A DNA stretch of 12,919 bases from Prevotellaceae bacterium UBA7028 (GTDB lineage: Bacteria > Bacteroidota > Bacteroidia > Bacteroidales > Bacteroidaceae): the NCBI GenBank assembly GCA_002494215.1, contig DLBF01000108.1, positions 1 to 12,919 on the forward strand, written 5' to 3'. The notes below the pieces were generated by a model, which saw nothing but the letters and a program-made list of their open reading frames with translations, ran no database searches and had not been told where the DNA came from. The position numbers were made by a program, and so were the translations under genes. This document shows, one piece after another, positions 1 through 7,760 of the stretch; position 1 is the stretch's first letter; every line of letters starts with the position of its first letter.

Positions 1-1
1 G

Positions 2-1312
2 AACACCATCCATTCGCGTGGCGGAAACCAAGTGGTCTTCAGCAGTATCAATTATGGTACGGACACCAGTGCAGAGGGTCGTTGCATCATCCGCGAGATT
101 CTGCGCAGCACATACGAGGGTGTAGGAAACGGCGAGACGGCCATCTTCCCCATTCAGATTTGGAAGAAGAAGAAGGGACTGAGCTACCTGCCTACCGACA
201 AGAACTACGACCTCTACAAACTTGCCTGCAAGGTAACGGCTCGCAGGTTCTTCCCCAACTTCATCAACCTGGATGCCACCTACAACCAGAACGAGAACTG
301 GCGCGAGGATGATCCTGAGCGTTACAAGTGGGAGTGCGCCACCATGGGTTGCCGTACCCGTGTGTTCGAGAACCGCTTCGGACCCAAGACAAGTATCGGT
401 CGTGGTAACCTCAGCTTCTCGACCATCAACATTGTACGTCTGGCCATTGAATGTATGGGCATCCAGAATCAGGAGGACCGTATCAATGCCTTCTTTGCCA
501 AACTGGACAGTCTGCTGGAGGTTACGGCACAGCAGTTGCACGAGCGTATGGAGTTCCAGAAGACGGCCTTCGCCAAGCAGTTCCCCTTGTTGATGAAGGG
601 ACTTTGGATAGACAGCGAGAAGCTGGGCCCCAACGATACCATAGCCGCTGTAATCAATCACGGAACACTGGGTATCGGATTCATCGGACTGGCCGAGTGT
701 CTGGTTGCCCTGATAGGAAAGCATCATGGCGAGAGCGACGAGGCACAGCAGTTGGGTCTGCGTATCATCACCTATATGCGCGACCGTGCCAACGAGTTCA
801 GCGAGAAGTATCAGCATAACTACAGCGTTCTGGCTACTCCCGCCGAGGGCTTGAGTGGCAGATTCACCAAGTTCGACCGCAAGAAGTACGGCGTACTGCC
901 TGGTATCACAGACCGCGATTACTACACCAACTCTAACCATGTGCCCGTGTACTACCATTGCTCTGCCCTGCATAAGGCGCAGATAGAGGCTCCCTATCAC
1001 GATCTGACCCGAGGCGGTCATATCTTCTATGTGGAGATTGACGGCGATGCCACACATAACCCTGAGGTGGTGATGAACATCGTTGACCTGATGGATAAGT
1101 ACAACATCGGCTACGGAAGTGTGAACCATACACGCAACCGCTGTATGGACTGCGGATACGAGAATGCCGAGAAGCACATGGATGTGTGTCCTAAGTGCGG
1201 CAGTAAGAATGTGGACCGCCTGCAGCGTATCACAGGTTATCTGGTAGGTACTACCGACCGTTGGAACAGAGCCAAGTTGGCAGAGCTCAACGACCGTGTG
1301 GTTCACGAATAA
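2..1312 (+). CDS. nrdD: Anaerobic (class III) ribonucleoside-triphosphate reductase, large subunit, 5'-truncated by window start
   Basis: This is the glycyl-radical enzyme that reduces ribonucleoside triphosphates to deoxynucleotides without oxygen. The frame is open from base 2, so the N-terminal part (ATP-cone and first part of the barrel) lies outside the window; 436 residues remain. Visible landmarks: the catalytic thiyl-cysteine context MGCRT (Cys codon at 350-352), the conserved HCSALHKAQIEAPYHDL block, a four-cysteine zinc site as two CxxC pairs (Cys codons from about 1142 to 1198), and the C-terminal glycyl-radical motif RITGYLVGTTDRWN, with the radical Gly codon at 1235-1237 and 24 residues following. 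This matches the family's usual C-terminus, so the 3' end is intact. The activase gene nrdG starts nine bases downstream, as in the usual operon. The promoter is not in the window. Confidence 0.97.
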   Translation, partial: NTIHSRGGNQVVFSSINYGTDTSAEGRCIIREILRSTYEGVGNGETAIFPIQIWKKKKGLSYLPTDKNYDLYKLACKVTARRFFPNFINLDATYNQNENWREDDPERYKWECATMGCRTRVFENRFGPKTSIGRGNLSFSTINIVRLAIECMGIQNQEDRINAFFAKLDSLLEVTAQQLHERMEFQKTAFAKQFPLLMKGLWIDSEKLGPNDTIAAVINHGTLGIGFIGLAECLVALIGKHHGESDEAQQLGLRIITYMRDRANEFSEKYQHNYSVLATPAEGLSGRFTKFDRKKYGVLPGITDRDYYTNSNHVPVYYHCSALHKAQIEAPYHDLTRGGHIFYVEIDGDATHNPEVVMNIVDLMDKYNIGYGSVNHTRNRCMDCGYENAEKHMDVCPKCGSKNVDRLQRITGYLVGTTDRWNRAKLAELNDRVVHE

Positions 1313-1321
1313 TATATAAGG

Positions 1322-1828
1322 ATGACAATTAAGGTATTAAGCGTTCTAAACGACACTACAGTAGATGGACCTGGATTCAGGACCTCCATCTACTGCAGTG
1401 GTTGTAAACATCATTGCGAGGGATGTCACAATCCGCAGTCGTGGGCCTTCAATGCAGGGGAGGAGAGGACGGTGGATTCCCTGATGCAGGAGATAAAGGA
1501 TGACCCCATAGCCCATGTGACCTTCACAGGCGGTGACCCTTTCTTCCAGGCAGAAGCCTTCTCGGAGTTGGCAGCGCGCATAAAGAAGGAAACGGATAAG
1601 ACCATTTGGTGCTATACCGGTTTCCTCTTCGAGTATCTGCAAAAGAATACCTTGTATTATAATCTGCTGAAATACCTGGATGTTTTGGTGGATGGCCCCT
1701 TTGTTCAGTCTTTGCGCGACGAAGACTTGCTGTTCAGGGGCAGCAGCAATCAGCGTCTCATAAATGTCCCTGCATCGCTTCAGCAGGGCAACGTTGTGCT
1801 TTGGCAACGTGATGAGATGCTCTATTAA
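1322..1828 (+). CDS. nrdG: Anaerobic ribonucleotide reductase activating enzyme (radical SAM)
   Basis: This 168-residue radical-SAM protein would use a [4Fe-4S] cluster and S-adenosylmethionine to generate the glycyl radical on NrdD. The cluster motif CxxxCxxC is visible as C28, C32 and C35 within CKHHCEGCHNP, next to an extra Cys at 25. Near the N-terminus VDGPGFRTS is the family's substrate-side block, and TFTGGDPFFQ (centre of the protein) is the SAM-binding GGDP motif. Length is slightly above the roughly 155 residues of the E. coli enzyme but normal for the family. It starts nine bases after nrdD, so the two are almost certainly co-transcribed. The stop codon overlaps by four bases the stop of the convergent ABC transporter gene. 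Confidence 0.96.
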   Translation: MTIKVLSVLNDTTVDGPGFRTSIYCSGCKHHCEGCHNPQSWAFNAGEERTVDSLMQEIKDDPIAHVTFTGGDPFFQAEAFSELAARIKKETDKTIWCYTGFLFEYLQKNTLYYNLLKYLDVLVDGPFVQSLRDEDLLFRGSSNQRLINVPASLQQGNVVLWQRDEMLY

Positions 1829-3453
1829 TCTTCTTTCTTAAGGGTAAGGGACTGCGTGCAGTATTCCAGTACGGCTTGGCGGTGAGTGATGAAGATAATG
1901 GTCTTCTTGCCGCCAGACCATTGGTGCAGTCTGGACAAAAGTTCCTGTTCCGTCTCGTTGTCTAATGCGCTGGTTGCTTCGTCCAACAAGAGGATGCAAC
2001 CGTCGCGTAACAAGGCGCGGGCTATGCTGATGCGCTGGGCTTGTCCTTCGCTGAGTCCAGCTCCTAACTCGCCGAATGTGGCATCCAGCCCTCGTTCGAT
2101 GGCAAATTCGGCACAGGCTGTCTTCAGGGCCTCCAGCATCTGCTCGTCTGTGGCAGAGGGATTCCCCAGAAGCAGATTGTCGCGTAGGGTTCCGCTGAAG
2201 ATGGTGTTGCCCTGGGGGACATAAACCAGATTGCAGCGTGTTTGCGGACTGATGGCATAGCTTCTTTCTTGGGCATCGTAAATCTCCAAGTTTCCTCTCT
2301 GAGGTTTCATCAATGCCAGGATGAGACGGATGAGGGTGGTCTTTCCTGCGCCTGTCTCGCCCTGAATGGCGGTGATGCTGCCAATGGGGAAGTGGTAGCT
2401 GAGCTGGTTCAGGACAGTTCTGTCTTCATCATACGCATAAGATACGTCGTTTATGCGTATGCCTCCTTCGGCAAGGCGTATGGCTTCGCCTTCGGGTTCG
2501 GCAGGTGTTTCTTGCAGCTCCATCAGTCTGTCGCAGGCCGTTATACTGTTGACGATGATGGGAATGTATCGTGTCAGTTCGCGGAAGGGACCTTGTATCT
2601 GACCTACCAACTGAATGAAGGCAATCATCATACCATAGGTTATCTCGCCATCGTGCAGTCGGTTCACTCCCCACAGGAAGGTGATGAGGTATCCGCCTCC
2701 GAATCCTGCGCTCAGCATAGTTGCCGAGAAACTGCTGAAGAGTGTTCTCTGCTTTATCTGCTTGCGTAGCATCGCCTGACTGATACCCAATCGTTCCACC
2801 ATCGTCTGGCAGCGTTCCAGCGTCTTCAGGATGATGCGGTGCTGGATACTTTCCTGCAGGATGCTCTGTATCTTGCTGTCTGTGTTGCGAATTTCGCGTG
2901 TAAGGGCTCGCATCTTCCTGATGTAAAGTTTGCTCAGCAGGATAAAGGCGGGGGCAACAAAGACCAGCAGGCAGGCCAGTGTCTCGTCCATGCTGTAGAG
3001 GAAGATAAAGGCGCCCACGAAGCGGACGGTGAGTCCCAATACAGAAGGGATGGTTTCCGTAATGACGTTGGTGATGTCCTTTACATCGTGCTCCAGTCGG
3101 TTCAGTACGTCTCCGCTATGATGTTTCTCTATGCCGCTCCACTCGCTCTGCATAAGATGGCTGAAGAGGCGCAGCTGAAGCATATTCTGACTGCGGACAC
3201 CCAGAATGGCAGCTACCCACTTGCGGGTGAACCCCATCAGTATCTGGGATAGCATGATGCCGATGAGTAGGGCGGCTGCTAAGTTGAGGGAACTCTGACT
3301 ACGTCCAGTGGCTATGTCGATAGCCAGTTTGGTGGCAGCAATGAAGGCAAAGTCCAGGCCTACGTGTATAATGCCTAAAACAGCATTGATGCACGATTGC
3401 AATCGCAATCCACGTGAGGTGTGCCAGAACCATCTTGGTATATTGCTGCTCAT
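1825..3453 (-). CDS. ABC exporter half-transporter (membrane domain fused to ATPase)
   Basis: This 542-residue half-transporter (from the ATG) has an N-terminal six-helix type export domain (about residues 20-315) and a C-terminal nucleotide-binding domain (about 330-542). ATPase motifs are complete: Walker A GETGAGKTT (365-373), Q-loop glutamine in YVPQGNTIF (414), a variant signature LSEGQ instead of LSGGQ (467-471), Walker B ILLLDE with catalytic Glu 492, D-loop SALD, and the switch histidine in ITHRQ (524). It should work as a dimer in the inner membrane; the substrate cannot be read from sequence. A longer form with a GTG start at 3492 would add 13 residues and overlap nadK by 25 bases. 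I prefer the ATG at 3451-3453, which leaves a 14-base gap after nadK; neither start has a Shine-Dalgarno. It follows nadK on the same strand and has no promoter of its own that I can see. Confidence 0.9.
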   Translation of the reverse strand: MSSNIPRWFWHTSRGLRLQSCINAVLGIIHVGLDFAFIAATKLAIDIATGRSQSSLNLAAALLIGIMLSQILMGFTRKWVAAILGVRSQNMLQLRLFSHLMQSEWSGIEKHHSGDVLNRLEHDVKDITNVITETIPSVLGLTVRFVGAFIFLYSMDETLACLLVFVAPAFILLSKLYIRKMRALTREIRNTDSKIQSILQESIQHRIILKTLERCQTMVERLGISQAMLRKQIKQRTLFSSFSATMLSAGFGGGYLITFLWGVNRLHDGEITYGMMIAFIQLVGQIQGPFRELTRYIPIIVNSITACDRLMELQETPAEPEGEAIRLAEGGIRINDVSYAYDEDRTVLNQLSYHFPIGSITAIQGETGAGKTTLIRLILALMKPQRGNLEIYDAQERSYAISPQTRCNLVYVPQGNTIFSGTLRDNLLLGNPSATDEQMLEALKTACAEFAIERGLDATFGELGAGLSEGQAQRISIARALLRDGCILLLDEATSALDNETEQELLSRLHQWSGGKKTIIFITHRQAVLEYCTQSLTLKKED

Positions 3454-3467
3454 AGCGGAGAGGGGTG

Positions 3468-4352
3468 TTAGATGCGCACGTCGCTTCCCCACATCATCTT
3501 GTCGCGAAGGGTGTGGAAGAAGGAACCATTACTGCGTTTGAGTACTTTTATCAGATAGGGAGCCCTGCGAATGGAAAGCTTGACACCTTCCTGGCACTTC
3601 TCGCTTCGTCCGTCAACGGCCACGAGGAAATTGTGGTTCCGGCTTTCTACCGTCAGGGTGATTACCTTGTCGTCAGAAAGGGTGAAAGGACGAACGTTCA
3701 GGCTGTGAGGAGCAACGGGAACCAGTCCGATGGTCTTGCTGTCGGGATGTATGACGGGACCTCCAACACTCAGGGCATAACCTGTACTTCCGGTAGGCGT
3801 ATTGATGATAAGCCCGTCGGCCTGGTAGGTTGTCAGATACTCGCCATCTATATCCACCCGTATGCTGATCATGGAGGAGTTGTCGCGTTTCAGTACAGCC
3901 ACTTCGTTCAGGGCAAAGGGATAGTCTGTGGGCTCGCCCTCGGAATAGGACAGGTGCAGGACGCTGCGCTCCTCTGTGCGCAGTCCCTTGGCATAAATCT
4001 GGTCTATGGCATAAGGGATGTCCTCTGGAGAGAAATCGGCAAGGAATCCCAATCGTCCTGTATTGATACCCAAGATGGGAATCTGCTTGTCGCCTACGCG
4101 TCTGGCAACTTCCAGAAATGTTCCGTCGCCTCCCATACTGATGGCTACATCGGCTTGGAAATCGTCGCCCTCAATGAGCTGAGAGTAGGGAACGTTGATA
4201 AGCAGGTCTTGGGTTAGAAACTCGTAGAATGGGGCATCTATGAGGATGGATGCCTTGTGTATCTCAAGCTCTGTCAGCAATTTCTGAACAGAATTAGCTT
4301 TCTTGTGCTGGTAGATATTGCCAAAGAGGGCAAATCTCAGGGTTTTCTCCAT
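3468..4352 (-). CDS. nadK: NAD kinase
   Basis: NAD kinase phosphorylates NAD to NADP in the cytoplasm and sets the NADP(H) pool. The 294-residue protein carries the hallmark GGDGT motif (residues 74-78), the NTGRLGFL block (97-104), NEVAV (149-153), and the glycine-rich second-domain motif around [17 protein letters not shown] (179-195). Length fits the bacterial family (about 290-300). The ATG is preceded on the minus strand by a Bacteroidota-type promoter with a leader of only about 14 bases. The ABC exporter follows 14 bases downstream and probably shares the transcript. The gene upstream, on the opposite strand, is a DJ-1 family protein; the two divergent promoters interleave. Confidence 0.97.
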   Translation of the reverse strand: MEKTLRFALFGNIYQHKKANSVQKLLTELEIHKASILIDAPFYEFLTQDLLINVPYSQLIEGDDFQADVAISMGGDGTFLEVARRVGDKQIPILGINTGRLGFLADFSPEDIPYAIDQIYAKGLRTEERSVLHLSYSEGEPTDYPFALNEVAVLKRDNSSMISIRVDIDGEYLTTYQADGLIINTPTGSTGYALSVGGPVIHPDSKTIGLVPVAPHSLNVRPFTLSDDKVITLTVESRNHNFLVAVDGRSEKCQEGVKLSIRRAPYLIKVLKRSNGSFFHTLRDKMMWGSDVRI

Positions 4353-4372
4353 TTTTCTTTCTTTTTGTCTGG

Positions 4373-4405
4373 CAAAGATAAGAAATTTTCCTAACTTTGC
4401 ACAAA
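4373..4405 (-). promoter_or_regulatory. Bacteroidota-type promoter for nadK
   Basis: Read on the minus strand, TTTG (4402-4405) is followed after 21 bases by TATCTTTG (4373-4380), a full match to the -33/-7 pattern TTTG and TAnnTTTG known for Bacteroides. Transcription would begin around 4366, giving a very short nadK leader. The rightward -7 element (4392-4399) lies between its two boxes. Confidence 0.7.
4392..4399 (+). promoter_or_regulatory. Bacteroidota-type -7 element for the DJ-1/ispD/recG cluster
   Basis: TAACTTTG matches TAnnTTTG exactly, and is followed by CA as at the two other rightward promoters in the window. The nearest upstream TTTG (4364-4367) is 24 bases away, longer than the usual 19-21, so the -33 assignment is weak. 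The leader to the ATG at 4434 would be about 28 bases and A/T-rich. Confidence 0.6.
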
Positions 4406-4433
4406 AAGATAACCTATTTAAATAATGTAAGGA

Positions 4434-4988
4434 ATGATTTACGTATTTTTAGCTACAGGATTCGAGGATATCGAGGCTTTGGCCCCTGTTGATATCATGC
4501 GCAGGGCAGGTCTGCCAGTTGAGACTGTTTCCGTTACAGGGACGGCGATTGTTGAGAGTGCCCATGCTGTTGGCATCAAGGCCGACAGGTTGCTTTCCGA
4601 CATCGATTTCGGCAAGGCTGACATGATTGTCTTGCCTGGTGGTCTGCCTGGCAGTACCAATCTGGATGCCTGTGCTCCGCTGACGAAGGCTATCGCTGCC
4701 CACTATGCTGCAGGCAAACCCATTGCTGCCATCTGTGCCGCTCCCCTGGTGTTCGGACATCTGGGTATCCTGCAGGGTAAGAAGGCAACCTGCTATCCTG
4801 GGGTAGAGGGTGAGCTGAAAGGCGCTACCTATACGGCTGCTATCGTAGAGCAGGACGGTAACATCATTACTGGTAAGGGACCGGCTGCCGCTTTCGAGTT
4901 CGGCTATACCATCGTTGATTACTTCAAGGGTGCTGGGGCAAGCAGTCCTTTGCGCCAAGGTATGATTTATCAGGAATTACTGGGCTGA
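4434..4988 (+). CDS. DJ-1/PfpI (ThiJ) family protein
   Basis: This 184-residue single-domain protein belongs to the DJ-1/ThiJ/PfpI superfamily (class I glutamine-amidotransferase-like fold). The nucleophilic-elbow cysteine is C101 in [11 protein letters not shown], and the conserved acidic residue expected to pair with it is E14 in GFEDIEAL, as in human DJ-1 and YajL. The PVDIMRRAG segment is also typical. Family members have been reported as deglycases, chaperones or glyoxalases; the sequence alone does not decide which applies here. The ATG at 4434 is directly preceded by TAAGGA, too close to act as a normal ribosome site. It is the first gene of a tight rightward cluster; ispD starts three bases after its stop. 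Confidence 0.92.
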   Translation: MIYVFLATGFEDIEALAPVDIMRRAGLPVETVSVTGTAIVESAHAVGIKADRLLSDIDFGKADMIVLPGGLPGSTNLDACAPLTKAIAAHYAAGKPIAAICAAPLVFGHLGILQGKKATCYPGVEGELKGATYTAAIVEQDGNIITGKGPAAAFEFGYTIVDYFKGAGASSPLRQGMIYQELLG

Positions 4989-4991
4989 TAT

Positions 4992-5660
4992 ATGGAACGC
5001 TACGCCATTATTGTAGCAGGAGGTAAGGGGCTCCGCATGGGCGGTGAGATTCCCAAGCAGTTTCTGCCTATAGGCGGGAAGCCTGTGCTGATGCGAACCA
5101 TCGAGGTTTTCCGTCAGGCTTATCCTGATATCCATATTATTCTGGTGCTGCCTGTGTCTCAGCAGGATTATTGGCAGCAACTCTGTCAGGAATATAATTT
5201 TGCCGTCCCTGTTCGGATTGCCGACGGTGGCGAGACTCGTTTCCATTCTGTCAGCAACGGATTGAAACTGATACCTGATGATACGGACGGCCTTGTGGGT
5301 GTTCACGATGGGGTGAGACCCTTTGTGACGGTAGAGACCATCAGGCGTTGTTATGACGAGGCGATGGAGAAAGAGGCTGTGGTGCCTGTAATCTCTGTGG
5401 TGGAAACGGTGCGTCAGCTACGCAAGGACGGGACAAGCGTTACTGTTCCGCGCAATGAATACAAGTTGGTGCAGACGCCGCAGACGTTCTGTATCTCATT
5501 ATTAAAAGAAGCCTACCGACAGCCGTACACCTCCTTCTTCACTGATGATGCCTCTGTCGTGGAGGCAATGGGGAAGCCGGTCTATCTGGTGGAAGGAAAT
5601 CGCGAGAACATTAAGATTACCACACCTGCCGATATACGTTTTGTAAACGGACTGCTCTGA
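4992..5660 (+). CDS. ispD: 2-C-methyl-D-erythritol 4-phosphate cytidylyltransferase
   Basis: IspD joins CTP and methylerythritol phosphate to give CDP-ME in the non-mevalonate isoprenoid pathway. The 222-residue protein shows the N-terminal nucleotide-binding loop [16 protein letters not shown] (conserved R15 and K22), the metal/substrate block VHDGVRPF (104-111), the TPQTF motif (162-166), [11 protein letters not shown] (184-194), and [11 protein letters not shown] with K208 at the position of the E. coli catalytic-region lysine. Length is close to that of E. coli IspD (236). It is packed three bases after the DJ-1 gene and three bases before recG, so it has no room for its own promoter and should be co-transcribed. 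The link to recG is positional rather than functional. Confidence 0.96.
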   Translation: MERYAIIVAGGKGLRMGGEIPKQFLPIGGKPVLMRTIEVFRQAYPDIHIILVLPVSQQDYWQQLCQEYNFAVPVRIADGGETRFHSVSNGLKLIPDDTDGLVGVHDGVRPFVTVETIRRCYDEAMEKEAVVPVISVVETVRQLRKDGTSVTVPRNEYKLVQTPQTFCISLLKEAYRQPYTSFFTDDASVVEAMGKPVYLVEGNRENIKITTPADIRFVNGLL

Positions 5661-5663
5661 GAA

Positions 5664-7760
5664 ATGCAAGATCTAAGGAAACTGGAACTAACCTATTTGC
5701 CTGGCATAGGGCCTAACAGGGCCAAGATGCTGAGTCAGGAGTTGAATATCAACTCGTGGCACGACTTGCTCTATTATTTCCCCTATAAGCATATAGACCG
5801 TAGCCGGCTCTACATGATAAATGAGCTGTCTCCGGATATGCCTTTTGTGCAGGTGAAAGGTCAGATTCTGAGTTTCGAGGAAGCTGGTGCGGGCAGAAAG
5901 AAACATCTGATTGCCCACTTTACGGATGGCTATATGCTGATGGATCTGGTGTGGTTCAACGGCATCAGCTATATAAAGAAAGCCTACAAGGTGCGTACAG
6001 ACTACATAGTCTTCGGCAGACCTAATATCTTTAATGGTCGTATCAATATTACACATCCTGATATAGACCCCGCCAATACGCTCGTACTCAGTAAGATGAG
6101 TATGCAGCCTTATTACAATACTACGGAGAAGATGAAGAAGGCGGGCCTGAATTCGCGCTCGCTGGAACATTTCACCAGTACACTTTTTACCAAGCTGCAG
6201 GAGCCTTTTCCCGAGACACTTCCTGCCTACTTGATAGAACGCCTTCATCTGATGTCGCTGGATAGCGCGCTGCGTTTTGCCCATTATCCTTCTACGGCAA
6301 TGGAACTTTCCCATGCCAACATGCGACTGAAGTTCGAGGAACTATTCTATATTCAGCTTTCTATTCTTCGCTATTCGAGGGAACGACAGGCCAAAAGGCA
6401 CGGATTCCGTTTCGTGAAGGTTGGCGATACGTTCAATACTTTCTATTATCATCATTTGCCCTTCCAACTGACAGGGGCGCAGAAGCGTGTCATCAAAGAG
6501 ATGCGTGCCGATATGAACAGTGGCAGGCAGATGAACCGATTGCTGCAGGGCGATGTGGGAAGCGGTAAGACTTTGGTGGCGCTGATGACAATGTTGCTGG
6601 CCTTGGACAATGGCTTCCAGTCTTGTATCATGGCACCTACCGAGATTCTTGCTGAACAGCATCTCGAGACTTTCCGTTCCTTCCTGGGAGATATGAATGT
6701 TCGTGTGGAACTACTTACGGGAACGGTAAAGGGGAAGCGGCGACAGGCTATCTTGGACGGACTGAAAGACGGCTCGGTGAATATTTTGGTGGGAACCCAC
6801 GCTATCATAGAGGATAATGTGGAGTTCCAACGTCTGGGGCTTGCCGTCATCGACGAGCAGCATCGTTTCGGTGTGGCACAGCGAGCCCGTTTGTGGAAGA
6901 AAAGCGAGGTGCCGCCTCATGTGTTGGTAATGACGGCAACTCCGATTCCTCGTACTTTGGCTATGACTTTGTATGGCGACCTCGATGTTTCCGTGATAGA
7001 TGAACTGCCCCCAGGACGCAAGCCTATCAAGACCATTCATGCCTATGATAATAAGCCGGAGGTTCTTTATCGGGGCATTCAACAAGAGATAGAGGCGGGC
7101 CATCAGGTATATTTCGTCTTTCCTCTGGTGAAAGAGAGCGAAAAATTGGCTCTCAAGAACGTGGAGGAGGAATTCGTGAACCTGCAGAAGGTGTTCCCCA
7201 ATTACCGCCTCAGTATGGTACATGGTCAGATGAAGCCTGCCGACAAAGATGCCGAGATGCAGAAATTCGTGAATGGCGAAACGCAGATTCTTGTAGCAAC
7301 AACGGTAATAGAGGTAGGTGTGAATGTACCCAATGCCTCTGTTATGGTTATTCAGAATGCCGAACGCTTTGGACTTTCCCAGCTTCATCAGCTTAGAGGA
7401 AGGGTTGGCCGTGGCGCTGAGCAGTCCTATTGTATTCTGGTTACAGGGTATGAGTTGGCAAGGGATACAAGACGTCGTATTCAAATTATGACGGAAACCA
7501 ACGATGGCTTTGAGATTGCCGAAGAGGACTTGAAACTCCGTGGCCCTGGTGACCTTGAAGGAACCCAACAGAGTGGTGTTGCCTTTGACTTGAAGTTGGC
7601 TAATCTGGCGCGTGACGGGCAATTAGTTCAGTTGGCTCGTGATACGGCAACCAGTGTGCTGGATGCCGACCCGCAGCAGAATCTGCCTGAAAATCAGATT
7701 CTGTGGAATCGTTTGAACGAGCTGAACCAGAAGGAGGAGGATTGGAGTAGAATATCATGA
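5664..7760 (+). CDS. recG: ATP-dependent DNA helicase RecG
   Basis: RecG remodels stalled replication forks and Holliday junctions. The 698-residue protein has an N-terminal wedge/OB-fold region (about 60-140) and a helicase core: Walker A GDVGSGKT (296-303), the TEILAEQH block (326-333), the DEQH box typical of RecG (397-400, in VIDEQHRFGVAQR), motif III MTATPIPRTLAMT (423-435), motif V ATTVIEVGVNVPNA (545-558) and motif VI QLRGRVGRG (576-584). All motifs look intact and the length is usual for the family in this phylum. The start codon lies three bases after the ispD stop. The stop overlaps the next start as ATGA, suggesting translational coupling to the lipoprotein gene. Confidence 0.97.
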   Translation: MQDLRKLELTYLPGIGPNRAKMLSQELNINSWHDLLYYFPYKHIDRSRLYMINELSPDMPFVQVKGQILSFEEAGAGRKKHLIAHFTDGYMLMDLVWFNGISYIKKAYKVRTDYIVFGRPNIFNGRINITHPDIDPANTLVLSKMSMQPYYNTTEKMKKAGLNSRSLEHFTSTLFTKLQEPFPETLPAYLIERLHLMSLDSALRFAHYPSTAMELSHANMRLKFEELFYIQLSILRYSRERQAKRHGFRFVKVGDTFNTFYYHHLPFQLTGAQKRVIKEMRADMNSGRQMNRLLQGDVGSGKTLVALMTMLLALDNGFQSCIMAPTEILAEQHLETFRSFLGDMNVRVELLTGTVKGKRRQAILDGLKDGSVNILVGTHAIIEDNVEFQRLGLAVIDEQHRFGVAQRARLWKKSEVPPHVLVMTATPIPRTLAMTLYGDLDVSVIDELPPGRKPIKTIHAYDNKPEVLYRGIQQEIEAGHQVYFVFPLVKESEKLALKNVEEEFVNLQKVFPNYRLSMVHGQMKPADKDAEMQKFVNGETQILVATTVIEVGVNVPNASVMVIQNAERFGLSQLHQLRGRVGRGAEQSYCILVTGYELARDTRRRIQIMTETNDGFEIAEEDLKLRGPGDLEGTQQSGVAFDLKLANLARDGQLVQLARDTATSVLDADPQQNLPENQILWNRLNELNQKEEDWSRIS

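Noticed and set aside
1786..1812. CAACGTTG palindrome and repeated GCAACGT near the end of nrdG as a terminator.
   Set aside because: It is inside the coding sequence, the stems are short and no T-run follows.
3454..3492. Longer ABC exporter with a GTG start at 3492.
   Set aside because: It would overlap nadK by 25 bases and add a non-family N-terminus; the ATG at 3453 is better spaced.
3465..4217. 250-codon open frame on the plus strand across nadK.
   Set aside because: It is the complement of nadK, whose motifs are complete on the minus strand; the plus-strand translation resembles no family.
6711..7622. 303-codon open frame on the minus strand within recG.
   Set aside because: It is antisense to the RecG helicase core, which has all motifs in place; no recognisable domain or promoter.
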